The translations under genes were made by a program, and so were the position numbers. A stretch of DNA of 64,000 bases from Erodium maritimum (taxonomy: Eukaryota > Streptophyta > Magnoliopsida > Geraniales > Geraniaceae): assembly GCA_963921825.1 (NCBI GenBank), contig OY997591.1, forward strand, positions 45,777,825-45,841,824. The letters run 5' to 3'. The notes under the pieces were generated by a model that did not search any database, had not been told where the DNA came from, and saw nothing but the letters and a program-made list of their open reading frames with translations. This document shows, piece after piece, positions 1-11,613 of the stretch; within the stretch, counting starts at the first letter, position 1, and the number at the start of each line of letters is the position of its first letter.

Positions 1-202
1 GGTTTGGAAGTTAAACCCGAGATCGTGTATCAGGGGAAGGCACAGGCGCAGGGGAGGTGCTTCAGGGGAGTTATAATTTGTCTGTTCTTTTTGTTTCCTG
101 TTTGTTTTAGTTTCAGTTTGTAGCCTTTTAAAGAGGCCTCCGTTGCAGGTTTCAGTCTTGGTGGCCTGTTCTAATAATATAATCGTTTATCAAAAAAAAA
201 AA
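1..202 (+). mobile_element. LINE 3' end (5'-truncated by window edge)
   Basis: Non-coding sequence that ends in cgtttatc followed by an A run at 192-202. This tail type (tttatc then poly A) recurs at other LINE ends in this window. The A run abuts a Copia LTR fragment, so the LINE probably inserted into, or was joined to, that LTR. No reading frame is visible and the upstream part lies outside the window. Confidence 0.55.
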
Positions 203-204
203 GG

Positions 205-692
205 AAGACAAGGATTAAGGTGTTGGTGATTCACCACCTAACCCAATCTTGTCTAACCATACTTTGTCATATTTACACCTTACTTGACATCATACTTGTC
301 CCATGCCTTTAGTTGGACAAATATGGGGTTTGTTATGTTTAAGTCATCTTTTTTCAACATAACAAACACAAAACAAGAATAGGAAACACAACTTCTCCCT
401 CCTCTCCATGGCAATTTCGGGTTTGGCTAGTTCCCACCTCCATTTTTGTGTTCTTGAGTCCTCAAAGAGAAGAACTATGTGGCTTTGATTCCCATGTGGA
501 TACGTAGGCGTCTTGGACACTCAAGCCAATCATTCGTTACCCGGTGTTCTTGTTTTGGTAAGAACTAGTGCTGAATTTTTCTCTTGTGAATCCATTCTTT
601 GTTAGTTGTTTCATGGTTTTAATCGTCTCTTTGTTTTCATTGATTTTCCGATGCGAGTTGGTTCATCTCCAACCCTACCTAGAGACCCAATA
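205..692 (+). mobile_element. Copia LTR fragment, 3' portion
   Basis: Matches the last ~490 bp of the 1688-bp Copia LTRs found complete at 37205 and 43977, from the block agacaaggattaaggtgttg to the LTR terminus gagacccaa. The first 1.2 kb of the LTR is missing at the junction with the LINE poly-A. No tRNA primer site follows the terminus, so this is the outer end of a 3' LTR or of a solo LTR. It is visibly more diverged than the other copies (for example no trailing CA: caata instead of caaca). Confidence 0.85.
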
Positions 693-1190
693 CCTCTCCC
701 ATGACATATTCAAGATATTTTGTAAGTATTGAGCTAGGGTAGAAATTTTTTTTACAACTCATGTTGATGTTTGAATACAAATAATGTGAGGTAAATGCAT
801 ACTATTAACATGTTTTTCCCTTTTATAATGTGTCATTTACACTTTTGTGTTTCAAAGTCATTTTTTGCAACAATTAGGACCACACTTCATCATGGTCAAG
901 AGTGTACTTAGAAATAAGCCAGTAAATAGAGCCTCCTTTATAATGAATCAGAAGTGAGGGACAATTTGGATTTAAGTAACGATGAGGAGGGCTTTGAGGA
1001 AGTTGGGGAAGAGGATTTGTTCTAATTATCGGATGAGTTGAGTGTTCCTCAAATCTTAATCTGGAAAAATATTCTTTCAAAGTATCAACTTAACCTAGAC
1101 TTAAGTTGTATGGGTCTCAAAAGCTTCTTGTTTCAACCAACAAGTAATTGCTGGGAAAGGAGAAACTTCATAGGTTTTTTGGTCTTCAAG
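693..1190. other. AT-rich spacer, nothing recognised
   Basis: No gene, long repeat or element terminus that I can support. Short open frames here have no recognisable domain. Confidence 0.5.
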
Positions 1191-1492
1191 GGTCGACTCG
1201 TGAGTCTGGTGGCACTGTTCATTGTACTACATCATCTTTTTGTAAGGCTGCAACGATCGTGGGAAAGTTGTTGGTCTCTTCTTATTCTAGTTGAGACCAG
1301 AGCCTGAGGGGGGGAGTTTTTTTTTCTCGGTTTTTAGGCTCCTATTTTTGCCTTGTTTTTCTCTGGGGTTTGTTGCCTCTTTTTTCTCTTAAGGTCTTCT
1401 AGATAATCCCCCATTTTTGTAGGTTGTATCTCTTGCCTTTGAATTAGCTTCTAGTAATTCAAAGTTTATTCAATAAAATTATCATCTATCAA
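1191..1492 (+). mobile_element. probable LINE 3' end, strongly 5'-truncated
   Basis: T-rich 3' trailer after a stop codon near 1307 (a G run, then a T run), ending in attatcatctatc plus an A run at about 1485-1491. The tail resembles that of the LINE end at 192-202. The frame upstream of 1307 may be the C-terminal remnant of a LINE or Copia polyprotein, but I cannot place it. No target duplication found. Confidence 0.4.
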
Positions 1493-1499
1493 AAAAAGA

Positions 1500-2816
1500 G
1501 AAAAAATAAATCACCTTTAGACGATGAAGCATAAGAGAGGTTCAAAGCATGGAAAGTAAGGGGTGGCTAGTACACACCAGAATCATCTTCAAAGCATAGT
1601 GAGGTATGGAACAAAGCTCCATTAATTAGGTCTACTCCTACACCACCACACGCATAACTTATGCCCGATTAGCCATATCCATATGTAGAGCAGCAACCAA
1701 CCGAAGAATAACCCCCATCGGAAGACAATTTGTCATACGATCAATATCCGGCATATGAATATGAAGTTCAAAAAAACCACGAGCAAGACAAAGAGATAAC
1801 TTCCCAACAAGATCCTCAATCTGAACATGCCCCACCACCCCCCTCCACACACACACACATAAGAGAATGGAAAACCAGTTCCTCTTAAGGCAGTACTAGT
1901 AGTCTATTTCAGAAACCATTTGTATGATTGGTTACCTCAAGTTGTATCATTTCAGAATGTGTATGTTAGTTAACCCGAAGTTGTGTAACTCACCATGTAT
2001 GTGTGTTGCCATTTCTGATGCATGTTAGTTGCATGAACTGCTAACATAAAATTGTCTATTTAACATAAAGTGTGTAACACCCTAAAATCACACGAACATG
2101 GTACTTACACACTGCTTCATTAGTTCAAGATTAAATCATTTAGTCGTACATAGTTATAGACGATTAGTAATACATACTTGATCACTACCCGACATACTTC
2201 ACGCATACAAAAGGTAAAAGTGTTACTTTCTAGATACATTACTACTATCAATAAGCAGTACACCTAGCATTACATAAAACACAATCTATATATAAACATA
2301 AACCAAAGGAAGTTGGATAAACACTTGGATGTTTTTCTAATTTTTTTTTCATGTCATAGTACTTCTAATATCGTAATCTTGTCATAGAGGTCATGCACTA
2401 CTCCACCACGATCAACCCATAGGAATTTTTTTTTACAAATGTGTTCCTCTGCATCCATAATTACATATCAACGGAATGAAAGTTCAAAAGTGCGAACACA
2501 TAACAATGTTCAAAATATCGTATAACTTACACTGTATTTCCCACACTCATAAAATCTCTATCAAAGTTATTTATTGAGTATGAGGTCAGAATAGGTACTG
2601 GTGCTCCACAATGGTACAACACTATGTTTTACCTTCCAAATTCAACATCCTTATGCATGAATTTTTTTAGTGAAATTATATAATTGCTTTCAATTTCATA
2701 GTCATTGCATCAACTACTTACATATTCAACATGCATGACCTGATTTTTTGGGTTAGCATCAACTACATTACATATTTCACCACCAACAACAACCATTTTA
2801 AACGGTTCACCATACA
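1500..2816. other. unassigned AT-rich sequence
   Basis: No gene recognised. A terminus-like string tgtaacaccc at 2073-2082 resembles the start of many plant Gypsy LTRs, but no matching end, primer site or second copy was found. CA-rich sequence at 1830-1860 is a simple repeat. Confidence 0.3.
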
Positions 2817-3100
2817 GTTTTTGTAACCCTATAAATTTTTCATTCACTCAAATTTTTGCTAATCCTAGTACAATTGGTAACCATATAATTAGATTTTAGG
2901 GATTTCCCCGTCGGGCTAAACTCGAGCTTATGCAATGATTGAGAGAAATCTACTTAACATTTCAAGCTCGCTTTTTGTAACCCTAAAAATTTTCATTCAC
3001 TAGAACTTTTGCTAACCCTAAGTTTCCAAGGGTAAACCCTAGATTTTTGAGGTTTGGGGATTTCTCTATCCCTTTTAAAACCGAGTTTCATGAAATGACT
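2817..3100 (+). repeat. imperfect direct duplication, ~154-bp spacing
   Basis: Two related blocks begin ttttgtaaccct at 2818 and 2973. Both continue with an aaattttcattcact-like string, then ttttgctaa followed by a ccta motif, then sequence around a gattt-rich stretch. A local tandem duplication that has drifted. The C/T-rich stretch following it (3110-3290) has no recognised product. Confidence 0.55.
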
Positions 3101-3525
3101 GAAGTGGATTTACTTACCAATCCTAACTCCACCTTCTTTCTCACATCGACTTCTACCTCGTCCTTCTTTTTGGCGCGTCTTCTTCCTGAACTTATCCTCT
3201 ACTTCCTCGTGCTCTTCTCTTTTTTACTTTGCCTATATTGTTCTTCTTGACCTCTCATCTTCTTCCTCGACTTCTACTCTCTACAACACAAGCGAAAACT
3301 TTGCTTTCAAGAGGTTACTTTGGCCTTTAAAAGATCCATCTATTATAACAAAGAGAGGGTATTTTTTCCTTTTAAAAAAATTATAATAATCCATGTGCAC
3401 AACACATGATTTTTCAATTTCTGATTAGTCTGACGGAATTAGATGGTTTTTAACATTTTTTTTACTCTTTAGTGACGATGTAGAAAAAACCAAAGCCTGC
3501 TATGAGATGGCGTGTTAATTACATG

Positions 3526-3837
3526 TAGTGGTGTGCAAAAGAAACCGTTTTCACCAAAACCGGTAGTCACTGACCGCAACCGCCATTGAAATCGCCGGAA
3601 CCAAAGTCCCCGGTATTGGAGCCGACGAAAAAAATAGACAACCGACAATATTTTTTATGTTGACTGGTCTACAAGGCCTTGAACCGGCGGTTGACTGATT
3701 GAAACTGACCGACTGTGTATTTGCTGATCTATACTATGAGCTTAATAATGACATTTGGAATGTTGGGCTAAGTCCATTGAAATTCAAACCATTTCCTTGG
3801 CCCATGTCCATAACATGATTAGTATCAACATAACTGA
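3526..3837 (+). mobile_element. hAT-like MITE terminus (left end)
   Basis: Begins tagtggtgtgcaaaag, close to the (T/C)AGGGGTGNGCA ends of Ac-like hAT MITEs, and carries the internal block atcgccggaacc plus a downstream ccccggt. The same block occurs in inverse orientation just inside the terminus at 52098, so the two are members of one family. The opposite end was not found. A LINE tail is inserted at 3854. Confidence 0.42.
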
Positions 3838-3853
3838 AACATGAAGTTATGTT

Positions 3854-4139
3854 TTTTTTTTATCAGCAAAGCCAATTTAAATAAAATGGTCTCCAAAATA
3901 GAGAGCAAGTGATGGAACAAAGAAAGAGCATTCCCGAGGGAACCTCACACCAGAACCCTCAACAGCCTGAGGGACTTACAACAAATGTGAACAACAAATA
4001 AAACCAGGATCCACTGATTACAACCCCCACACATCGGGGAAGAAGGAATAAACAACCGACCGAAACAACCCAAAAGGAAATGCAAGCTTTAAAACCAAGA
4101 AAAAGCTGAAAGAAAGGTCTAATACCCTAATTTTCCAAT
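3854..4139 (-). mobile_element. 5'-truncated LINE insertion with 16-bp target duplication
   Basis: Starts on the + strand with a T run followed by tatcagcaaagcc, the complement of a LINE tail. It is flanked by the direct repeat aacatgaagttatgtt at 3838-3853 and 4140-4155. A poly-A tail plus a 16-bp duplication is the hallmark of target-primed reverse transcription. At under 300 bp it is a dead-on-arrival copy with no intact domain. A SINE is possible, but I see no A/B box. Confidence 0.8.
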
Positions 4140-4308
4140 AACATGAAGTTATGTTAGTACTACTCATGCACTCACTCGGCCTATTAGAAATAAATTAACA
4201 ACTTCATTAATCATAACCCTAATACAAATCCTCTATAAGTATCAAGTTATCTCTCTACTTGAACTCATGAGCCATGAATTTTTTTAGCCGCCCCTCTTAC
4301 CTAACTTC

Positions 4309-4530
4309 CAGGGCCGGCCCTACCCTTACACAACTAAGCGGTTGCTTAAGGCCCCAAACCAAGATAGGCCTCCAAAATTCACATACATTTCACAAATAAA
4401 CCATCTGCTTTGTATATAATGTTCACATAAATTACCGGCTTGGACTAAGCCAACCAACGTGATTAAAACTGATTTGACTGATACAAAAAGAGCTGACAAG
4501 TCCACTTTAGTCTCTGTATGTGCCATACTA
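4309..4530 (+). mobile_element. hAT-type terminus (CAGGGCCGGC)
   Basis: cagggccggccctaccc followed by a gcttaaggcccc block is the typical end of a plant hAT family. The complementary end of the same family is seen at 51540-51613, and a diverged left end at 16124. No right-hand partner or transposase was found nearby, so this is a terminal fragment or one side of a broken element. Confidence 0.55.
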
Positions 4531-4539
4531 GCCTGGCCT

Positions 4540-5119
4540 AAGTATTAGTTGAAAAAAAAAATTATTCAGTTGGTTTAGACTAATCTTTTACTCAAACATT
4601 TATAGTAGCGTTATTAATATGATTTCCTTACTCACTATAAATTAGGGTCCTCAATCCCCCATTTAATTTAAAGTATTATCATCTCAATCTATCCTTACAA
4701 ATAACTCTGAGAGATATATACTTGGATTTACGTTATGTGTTGTTTTTTTGAGGTAGAGTTACATTATGTGTTTAGTTAAACATGTAACATAATTTTATTA
4801 CTCAACATGTTCTTGGTGTATGATAAATTATGTGTTCACTTTCTTACTCAATCGTATAATTTAGTATGATAACGCTTGTGTTATGTGCATGTATATGAAT
4901 AGGTCGGACATATTTTCTTTTTGATAAAATAAATGAGCCATCATATAGTCTATATTTTTTTCTTTGTTTATATCATATTCTTTTCTTACTTTGTTTATAA
5001 AATATATAGTAAGATTTGTAGAATGATCATGTAATTAAAATATGTAGTTGTGTTTTATGAATTAAATATAATTTTATTTTTGATGACATTATGAGCCATA
5101 TCTCTTAAGATTTTTATTA
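4540..5119. other. AT-rich spacer
   Basis: No gene or element boundary recognised. It may be the interior of the hAT element beginning at 4309, since no intervening junction is obvious. Confidence 0.35.
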
Positions 5120-6713
5120 GGGAAAATTTTATTTTAACACCCTGCCAAACATTTAATTTCACTTTGATATCCTGACATAAATTTTTATCACTTTCATACC
5201 CTAACCAAACTTTTAATTTCACTTTCATACCCAGCCAGGTAAAATGTCCATAATACCCCTAACTATTACTCAAATTTTCAAACTCATGCCATTGTTTCAG
5301 AATTTGAAAATAAGTGAGATGACAATAATACCCTTCATTGTTAGGGTGTTATAATGAAAATTTCACTACTTTTAAAATAAAATCAATTTTTTTAATAAAT
5401 TCAATTTTTATTTTCAAAAATTCAGATTTTAATTTTAAAAATACATAAAAAGTCATATATTATTTTTAAAAATTCAGGTTATTAAAAAAACTAATATAAA
5501 AATAAAAAAAATATATTTTTTAAATTATTGATTATATTTTTTATTTCAAAAATCAAAAAATTAATATTTAATTATTTTTTCTTTTTTCTACCCAAAACCC
5601 TTTTTCTCTCTTCATATTTGTCTCTCTCTCTCTAAAAGTCCCAAATCTACATGTCATATTCATCCATCTTCCTAAACCAATGTTTAGATCTACAAGGCGA
5701 GATCGCTTGCAGGATCATGAGGACCGCCAACAGGTTAGGGATTAGGACTGTGGCCGTCTACAGCGATGTCGATCGCGACTCGCTTCATGTGAAATCGACC
5801 GACGAGGCTGTCCACATCGGTCCGCCTCCAACTCGCTTGAGTTACCTCAACGCGTCGCAGATCGTTGAGGCTTCTATTCACACTGGTGCTCAGGTTAGCG
5901 CTCTCGAATCATTATCAATCAGGTTTTGCTCGTGAAATTTGAGATTCTGAACCTTGCTATTTGGTTTCTGAGAAAACGGAGTCATGGTCGGGTTGCTCGG
6001 ATGGTGTTGGGGGGAATCTGTACCCGTACTGGAAGGTGTTGGGGTAGTTGCAGAGGGAGAGGAGCGAGAACAGGGTGTTGAGCTGAGGTTGAAAGGAATG
6101 GGGAAGAAGATGAAGATGGGGTAGCAGATATGAAACTTTAGAGAGAGAAAAGTGAAAAAAAATTAATTTGGTGGGTGTTAAATTGAAAACATAAAATAAA
6201 CATATGAATTAAACTATAAAAAGTGAAAAAAAAAACAATATTTAAAAATAAAAATAAATATTAATTAAATTTAAAAAAATGATTTTTATGTATTTTTATA
6301 AATAAAATCTGATTTTTTGAAAATAAAAATATTTTTTATAAATAAAAACAGAATTTTTGAAAATAAAAATAATTTTCATAAAAAAAACTGAATTTATAAA
6401 AAATAAACTGAATTTATAAAAATAAAAACTAAATTTATAAAAAAAACTGATTTTATTTTAAGAATAGTGAAATTTTCATTTTAACACCCTAACAATGAAG
6501 GGCATTATTGTCATTTCACTTATTTTCAAATTCTGAACCAATGGCATGAATTTGAAAATTTGAGTAATAGTTAGGGGTATTATGGACATTTTATCTGGTT
6601 GGGTATGAAAGTGAAATTAAAAGTTTGGTTAGGGTATGAAAGTGATAAAAACTTATGTCAAGGTATCCAAGTGAAATTAAATCTTTGGCAGGGTGTTAAA
6701 ACAAAATTTTCCC
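5120..6713. mobile_element. Pack-MULE carrying an MCCA exon fragment
   Basis: Long terminal inverted repeats of about 115 bp. The left end begins gggaaaattttattttaaca and the right end is its complement, ending aattttccc at 6713. Both arms repeat the pattern of aaatttcactttcatacccta-like blocks, i.e. sub-terminal repeats inside the TIR. Between the arms lies AT-rich filler plus GC-richer host-derived DNA at about 5640-6120, including an exon fragment of 3-methylcrotonyl-CoA carboxylase alpha with its splice donor. There is no transposase. Flanks (tttttatta, tatatttaa) do not give a clean 9-bp duplication, so either the site has drifted or the ends are off by a few bases. The arrangement (MULE TIRs around a host gene piece) defines a Pack-MULE. 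Confidence 0.8.
5651..5935 (+). pseudogene. MCCA: captured fragment of 3-methylcrotonyl-CoA carboxylase alpha (biotin carboxylase N-domain)
   Basis: Residues encoded at about 5691-5893 read [16 protein letters not shown], then [17 protein letters not shown], then [17 protein letters not shown] and HTGAQ. This is the start of the biotin-carboxylase domain of the mitochondrial leucine-catabolism enzyme MCC alpha. The conserved NRGEIACR start is altered to LQGEIACR, so capture begins inside that motif. The similarity stops at CAG|GT (5893/5894), which looks like the authentic exon 3' edge followed by intron, so genomic DNA rather than cDNA was captured. Only about 70 of more than 700 residues are present: no ATP-grasp core, no biotin site. 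It cannot encode the enzyme. An upstream ATG at 5651 and a pyrimidine-rich leader could allow a chimeric transcript. Identification rests on recognising the family by eye. Confidence 0.82.
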
Positions 6714-7108
6714 TATATTTAATTTAGTTTCTTGTTCTGTAAGTATTTGTATGTTTATTTTGTTCTTCTTGTGTTGTTCTACTTTCTATTCCTTTTCCTG
6801 TGTTCATATTTGTTGGGAAAACAAAATCTTAGTGCATCTTATGGTCCTTGTATGTTTCTTCCAATTTTTCTTCAATAAACTATATATGTGAGTTAATTTT
6901 CATTTTTAACCCTTTGTTTACTTCTATATAGGATCTATTGCTCAAAAAAAACTTGTATAAGATCTATGATGTCTATTTTAACTAAGATCCTTTTAGTTCG
7001 TTTACAAAAAATATTGATATTTATGTCATGATTAAACTCTATTTTTTTTATTGTTCGCTTACAAAAAATATTGATATTCATGTCATAATTAAACTCTATT
7101 TTTTTTGT
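6714..7108 (+). repeat. AT-rich spacer ending in a ~57-bp direct repeat
   Basis: The unit ttgttc-gcttacaaaaaat, attgatatt, atgtcat, attaaactctatttttttt occurs at about 6990-7050 and 7050-7108, and again right of the LINE at 11650-11740. So the LINE landed within a small pre-existing tandem repeat. Confidence 0.6.
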
Positions 7109-7492
7109 AGACTAATATTCGGAAAAAAACGCTCTCCACACACCTCCAGGGTGAGGTTCCAATCCACCCTACTTAGGGTTCACCGCCACCGATACCTACT
7201 GCCTCCGGCGATCACCGCCGCCTCCATCCCACACCTCTCTTCCTTCACGTCGCTGCTACAGAGGTCCGTCTCTGCCAGCGTCTTCGATTTCACGCTTGCT
7301 GCTGCACGTCTCCTTCCTCGGTCCCTGCCATTCCGTCTCTTGATCGTGCTGTCGGTGAAGAAGACGGATAAAGGGACACCAGACGGCTTCTAAGGGGCTA
7401 ACTGCGCCCTCTCGTTCTCCCTCTTCCGACCGAGACGTCATCAGGTACTATCGCTCCTGATATGGTTTTTAGGGTTCCTGTTTGTTTTTGCA

Positions 7493-8302
7493 ATGCCGAT
7501 TATGTTAGCCTGGAATTGCCGGGGGTTGGGAACGGATCATAACCGTCGCCAATTGAAGGATCTGGTGAACCGGTTCAGACCCGATATACTGTTTCTGACT
7601 GAAACCCGGCATGTTGATTCCCGGAATTCGAGGTCCCGACTCGCTATTTTACGCAGAACACTAGGTTTTCATGGTGGTACAGGAATCCCGGGCATTGTCC
7701 CACAGGTTGTCCCGGGCCTTCGTCCCCCGTCGAACAAAGAGGGGATTATGTTGCTATGGTCTGAAAAACGCACTGTTACTGTCCTTTCGATGCATCAATC
7801 TCATATAGATACGGTGATCCAAATTGGACAAGAGTTACTCTTTCGATTTACAGGCATTTACGGGGAACCAGTTTGGGAGAAACGCCATATGACTTGGGAC
7901 AAACTAAGGAAATTGGCCATAGTTCCGGCCCCGGTAGAGTGGGTTCTCATGGGGGATTTCAACGGTATCCTCCGACCCTCAGAAAAACGAGGTGGCCGAG
8001 CGTACCCTCTAGCTCTTATACAGGGTTTTCAATAGGCCATCTCTGATATTGATGTGGAAGTGGTGACATTACAGGGATACCAGTTCACGTGGTCCCGTGG
8101 TCATGACCCAGAGACGCGGGTGGAATGCCAACTGGATAGGGATTTTATTTCTCTGCATGCTCGTTCTAGGTTCAGGGACGTGTCATTACAGAATCTGGGA
8201 GTGTCAACCTCAGACCACAAGCCCATCCTGCTCCAAATTCAGAAGGACCTGGTGGAACGTCGGGCTCGCCAATTTCGATTCGAGAACATGTGGTTAAACT
8301 GA
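7493..8302 (+). pseudogene. LINE ORF2, apurinic-like endonuclease domain (broken)
   Basis: Starts ATG with MLAWNCRGLG, the exonuclease-endonuclease-phosphatase signature of LINE ORF2. It continues with FLTETRH (catalytic Glu), WVLMGDFNGI (catalytic Asp/Asn) and TSDHKPILL (catalytic Asp-His). All key residues are present, but an in-frame TAG at 8033-8035 interrupts the domain, the same frame then runs to 8302, and the next domain is in another frame. The role in an active element is to nick target DNA for priming. Confidence 0.85.
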
Positions 8303-8459
8303 TTGCGGTATTCTGGTCCAATCTTAATGGGGTCAGCCGGGGAACCGCCACATTAAGCACCATATCAAAGATATTGGCACATCGTTAGACGACTGAGGCC
8401 AGACAGTTTATCGGGACAACATTAACCAGATCAGGCGGTTACAGAGGACACTGGCCGAA

Positions 8460-10649
8460 TTGAACGACCGGACTGATAGACAGGGAATCAAACTTCGGCT
8501 GGCACTCCGGAAACAATACAATAAGGCTCTGACGAAACAAGAACAATTATGGCGCCAGAGAGCGAAACAACACTGGCTCGGGGAAGGGGATAAAAATACG
8601 AAATTATTCCAGATATCGGCTACGAAGCGACAGGCTAAAAACAAGTTGAAAACTCTGATCAACGATGCAGGGGTGGAACTACAGTGGAATATGGGAATGA
8701 GTGAGCTACTACACTCTTACTTTGCCAACATCTTTACGGCAGGCGACATCGCAGATTATGATCTCCCCATGCCTGTCCCTCTTATGATCACCTCGACCCA
8801 TAATCTGCAGCTGACTAAGAGGGTAACAGATGCGGAAGTGCGTCATGCAGTATTTCAGATGGGACCATCGAAGTCTCCGGGCCCCGATGGGCTCAATCCG
8901 AAATTCTTCCAACATTTTTGGGATATGTTGGCCCCGGAAGTTATAGACTTTGTCTGTACTGCAGCAGCGACGTGTACCATTGACCAGGACGTCAACAAAA
9001 CCACACTGATTTTGGTCCCCAAGATCCCAGGGGCAACGAAGATTACAGAGTTGCGGCCGATTGCCCTCTGCAACGTTATCTTTAGAACCCTCTCTAAAGT
9101 TTTGGCGAACCGGCTAAAACCACTCCTGGAGCCGATTATCTCTACAAATCAAGGAGCTTTTGTGCCAGGCAGACACATTCAGGACGATGTCCTTATCTCC
9201 TACGAGATTATACATACTCTTCGGCGCAAAACACAAGGGAAACGGGGTTTTATGGCCTTGAAAATGGATATGAGTAAGGCCTATGACAGGGTGGAGTGGT
9301 CCTTCCTGCTATCTATGATGGGGGCCTTTGGCTTTGATATGGGGTTGCGGGCTATGGTTTTGGCATATATGCGCTCTATACAGTATACAGTGAGCTCTGA
9401 TGGAAAGCATACGGCGCCATTCACAGTAGGAAGGGGTATTAGGCAAGGTGATCCTCTATCCCCTTACCTATTCTTATTTTGTATGGAGGGCATGTCCTGT
9501 ATGCTCAACCAAGCAGAAAGGGCTGGAAAGATTCATGGAGTCTCGGTGGCCAGAGGGGCACCGCTTGTTTCTCATATATTCTTTGCGGATGACTGGTATA
9601 TATTCTGCAGGGCGGATCCGGAAGAGGCGTCCCAGATGAACCAAATCCTTCATACGTTCGGTCGTCTTTCGGGCCAGGTCGTCAATAAAGGTAAATCATC
9701 CATCTTCTTCAGCACCAACACAACCCTGGCAAATAGATCGGCCTATTGTGATATTTTAGGGATTCAGGAAATCTCTGGTTTGACTAAGTATCTGGGGGTT
9801 CCCAACATGCTGGGCCGACGAAATGACCAGAGTCCCCAGTTTCTGTCTGACCGAATTGTGGCCAAGATTGGAACCTAGGACGGCCAAATGTTATCTGCAG
9901 GGGGAAAGGAGGTGATGATCCAGTCAGTCTTCCAAGCTATGACGATCTATGCGATGAGCGTTTTCCTATTCCCAAGGGAATCTATCAATAAGATCCACGC
10001 CGCGTTAGCTCGATACTGGTGGGCGGGCACCCCCAGAGGCACGAAACCGATCATATGGCAAGATTGGGCGAAATTGTGCAGGCTAAAGGAGGATGGCGGG
10101 ATGGGCTTTCGGGACATGAGGGACATGAACATTGCAATGCTGGCAAAAATGGGGTGGAAGCTCTTACCCCAGCCAGACAACTTGGTTGCCCGTATCCTCA
10201 AGGCAAGGTATTACCCGACGGGTGACTTCCTTTCAGCGGCAGGTGGTAATGGACCCAGTCAGATCTGGACGGGACTTCGTGCAACTCAGGGATTACTCCG
10301 AGTGGGATTGATCCGGACTATTTGGGACGGCTGCTCTACTATGGTTGAGGGCTCCCCATGGCTCATGGGGAACACTCCGGTCATTCCGCTCCATACATGT
10401 ATCACTCCGGCTCTGAGGGTGTCGGATCTGGCTACAGATACTCATCAATGGAACGTCCCGAAACTGCAACAAAACCTCCCTCCGACCATCGTTGATGATA
10501 TTCTGCAGGTGCCCCCACCCCTTCCCCGGCATGCAGACAAATGGTCCTGGAAGTATAATATCCAAGGGGTTTACTCGGTCAAAGAAGCCTACAGGGAGTT
10601 ATCCAGAGAGAATGGTCGCTGGCACGTATCGACAGGGAGAACAGTCTGA
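8460..10649 (+). pseudogene. LINE ORF2, reverse transcriptase domain (broken)
   Basis: One frame over from the endonuclease. Motifs in order: SPGPDGLNPKFF; LIPK-like LVPKIPG; RPIALCNV; GAFVPGRHIQDDV; MDMSKAYDRVEW (first catalytic Asp); GIRQGDPLSPYLF; FFADDWYIF (the Asp-Asp pair retained); KYLGVP. A TAG at 9876-9878 splits the frame, which resumes at 9888 into the LINE RT-connection region up to 10649, where the frame is lost. Length and order fit plant L1 ORF2. The catalytic residues survive, but the reading frame does not. Confidence 0.88.
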
Positions 10650-10916
10650 ACGGGCATATGGGATCAAGACATTCAACCTCGCATCAATGTATTCCTCTAG
10701 TGAGTCCTTTCTGGCACCCTACAAGTAGGGGTAAATCTCCGGACAAAGTTTTTCCCGATTTCGGAGACTGTCCAAATGTGTCAGACCGCCCAAGAATCGA
10801 CGGATCATCTCATTCTACATTGTCCCTTCGCAAGATCTATCTGGGATATTGCAGGAATACAGATCCCTGTTCCCCTATCAACCTCGTTGCACGACTAGTT
10901 ATCTGCCCTGTTTCTG

Positions 10917-11613
10917 TTGCCTGATCCTCTGCCCCGGAGTAAAGCCTGTCTATTCTTATGGGAGATATGGAAAGTGAGGAATGCTATGGTCTGGGACCAG
11001 ACTACCTCCACTCCACAAGAGTTGATTGCCACGGTCCTCAGTAATCAGTGTAGCTGGTCAGAAGCACAGAATGGTCGCCCGAAACCCACCATTATTCCCC
11101 AACACAGACAAACCAGCTGGAGTCCACCTCCCCCTACCTGGCTCCTGATCAATGTAGATGGAGCGACTTTTGCGGATTCAGGTGAATTTGGCTGGAGTTG
11201 GATCTGCCGAACGGAAACGGGGGGGGGGGGGGGGGGGGGGGGTCCGCGAAGCGAGAAATGGGTGTGGGAGTGGTTCTCTAAATCTTGAATATTCTGAGGC
11301 CATGGCGATTTGGCAGGCCCTGGAATGGATCCAAGCATCACACTCCTCCAGGGTCATTATACAGAGCGATGCCCAGTACCTGGTGCATTTGATTCAAGGA
11401 ACACATCAGGTCTTCTCCCCTTTAAGCCGGTTGGTACACGACTGCCGGACCCTGTTAGCTACTCTCGAGGATGTCAAACTCGAGTATATTTCTAGGTCAG
11501 CGAACAGTGCAGCCCACTGGCTAGCCCGGGAAGCCCGTTCTTCGCATGTCCTTCTGTGGTCTGGATTTACTATTCTGGATGCACTTATGTCTATCTTACT
11601 ACAGTTCAAATAA
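10917..11613 (+). pseudogene. LINE ORF2, C-terminal RNase H domain (broken)
   Basis: Two frames are involved. 10917-11288 covers LINVDGATFADSGEFGWSW (VDGA with the first catalytic Asp). 11158-11613 covers EYSEAMAIWQALEW (catalytic Glu), IIQSDAQYLVHLI (catalytic Asp) and SANSAAHWLAREA (His/Asn and terminal motif). The frame change falls at a 24-base G homopolymer (11219-11242). This RNase H is typical of plant L1 LINEs. Poly-A follows within 40 bp of the stop. Confidence 0.82.
11219..11242 (+). repeat. G24 homopolymer
   Basis: 24 consecutive G inside the RNase H remnant, at the point where the reading frame changes. It may be a slippage expansion or an assembly length uncertainty. Confidence 0.9.
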
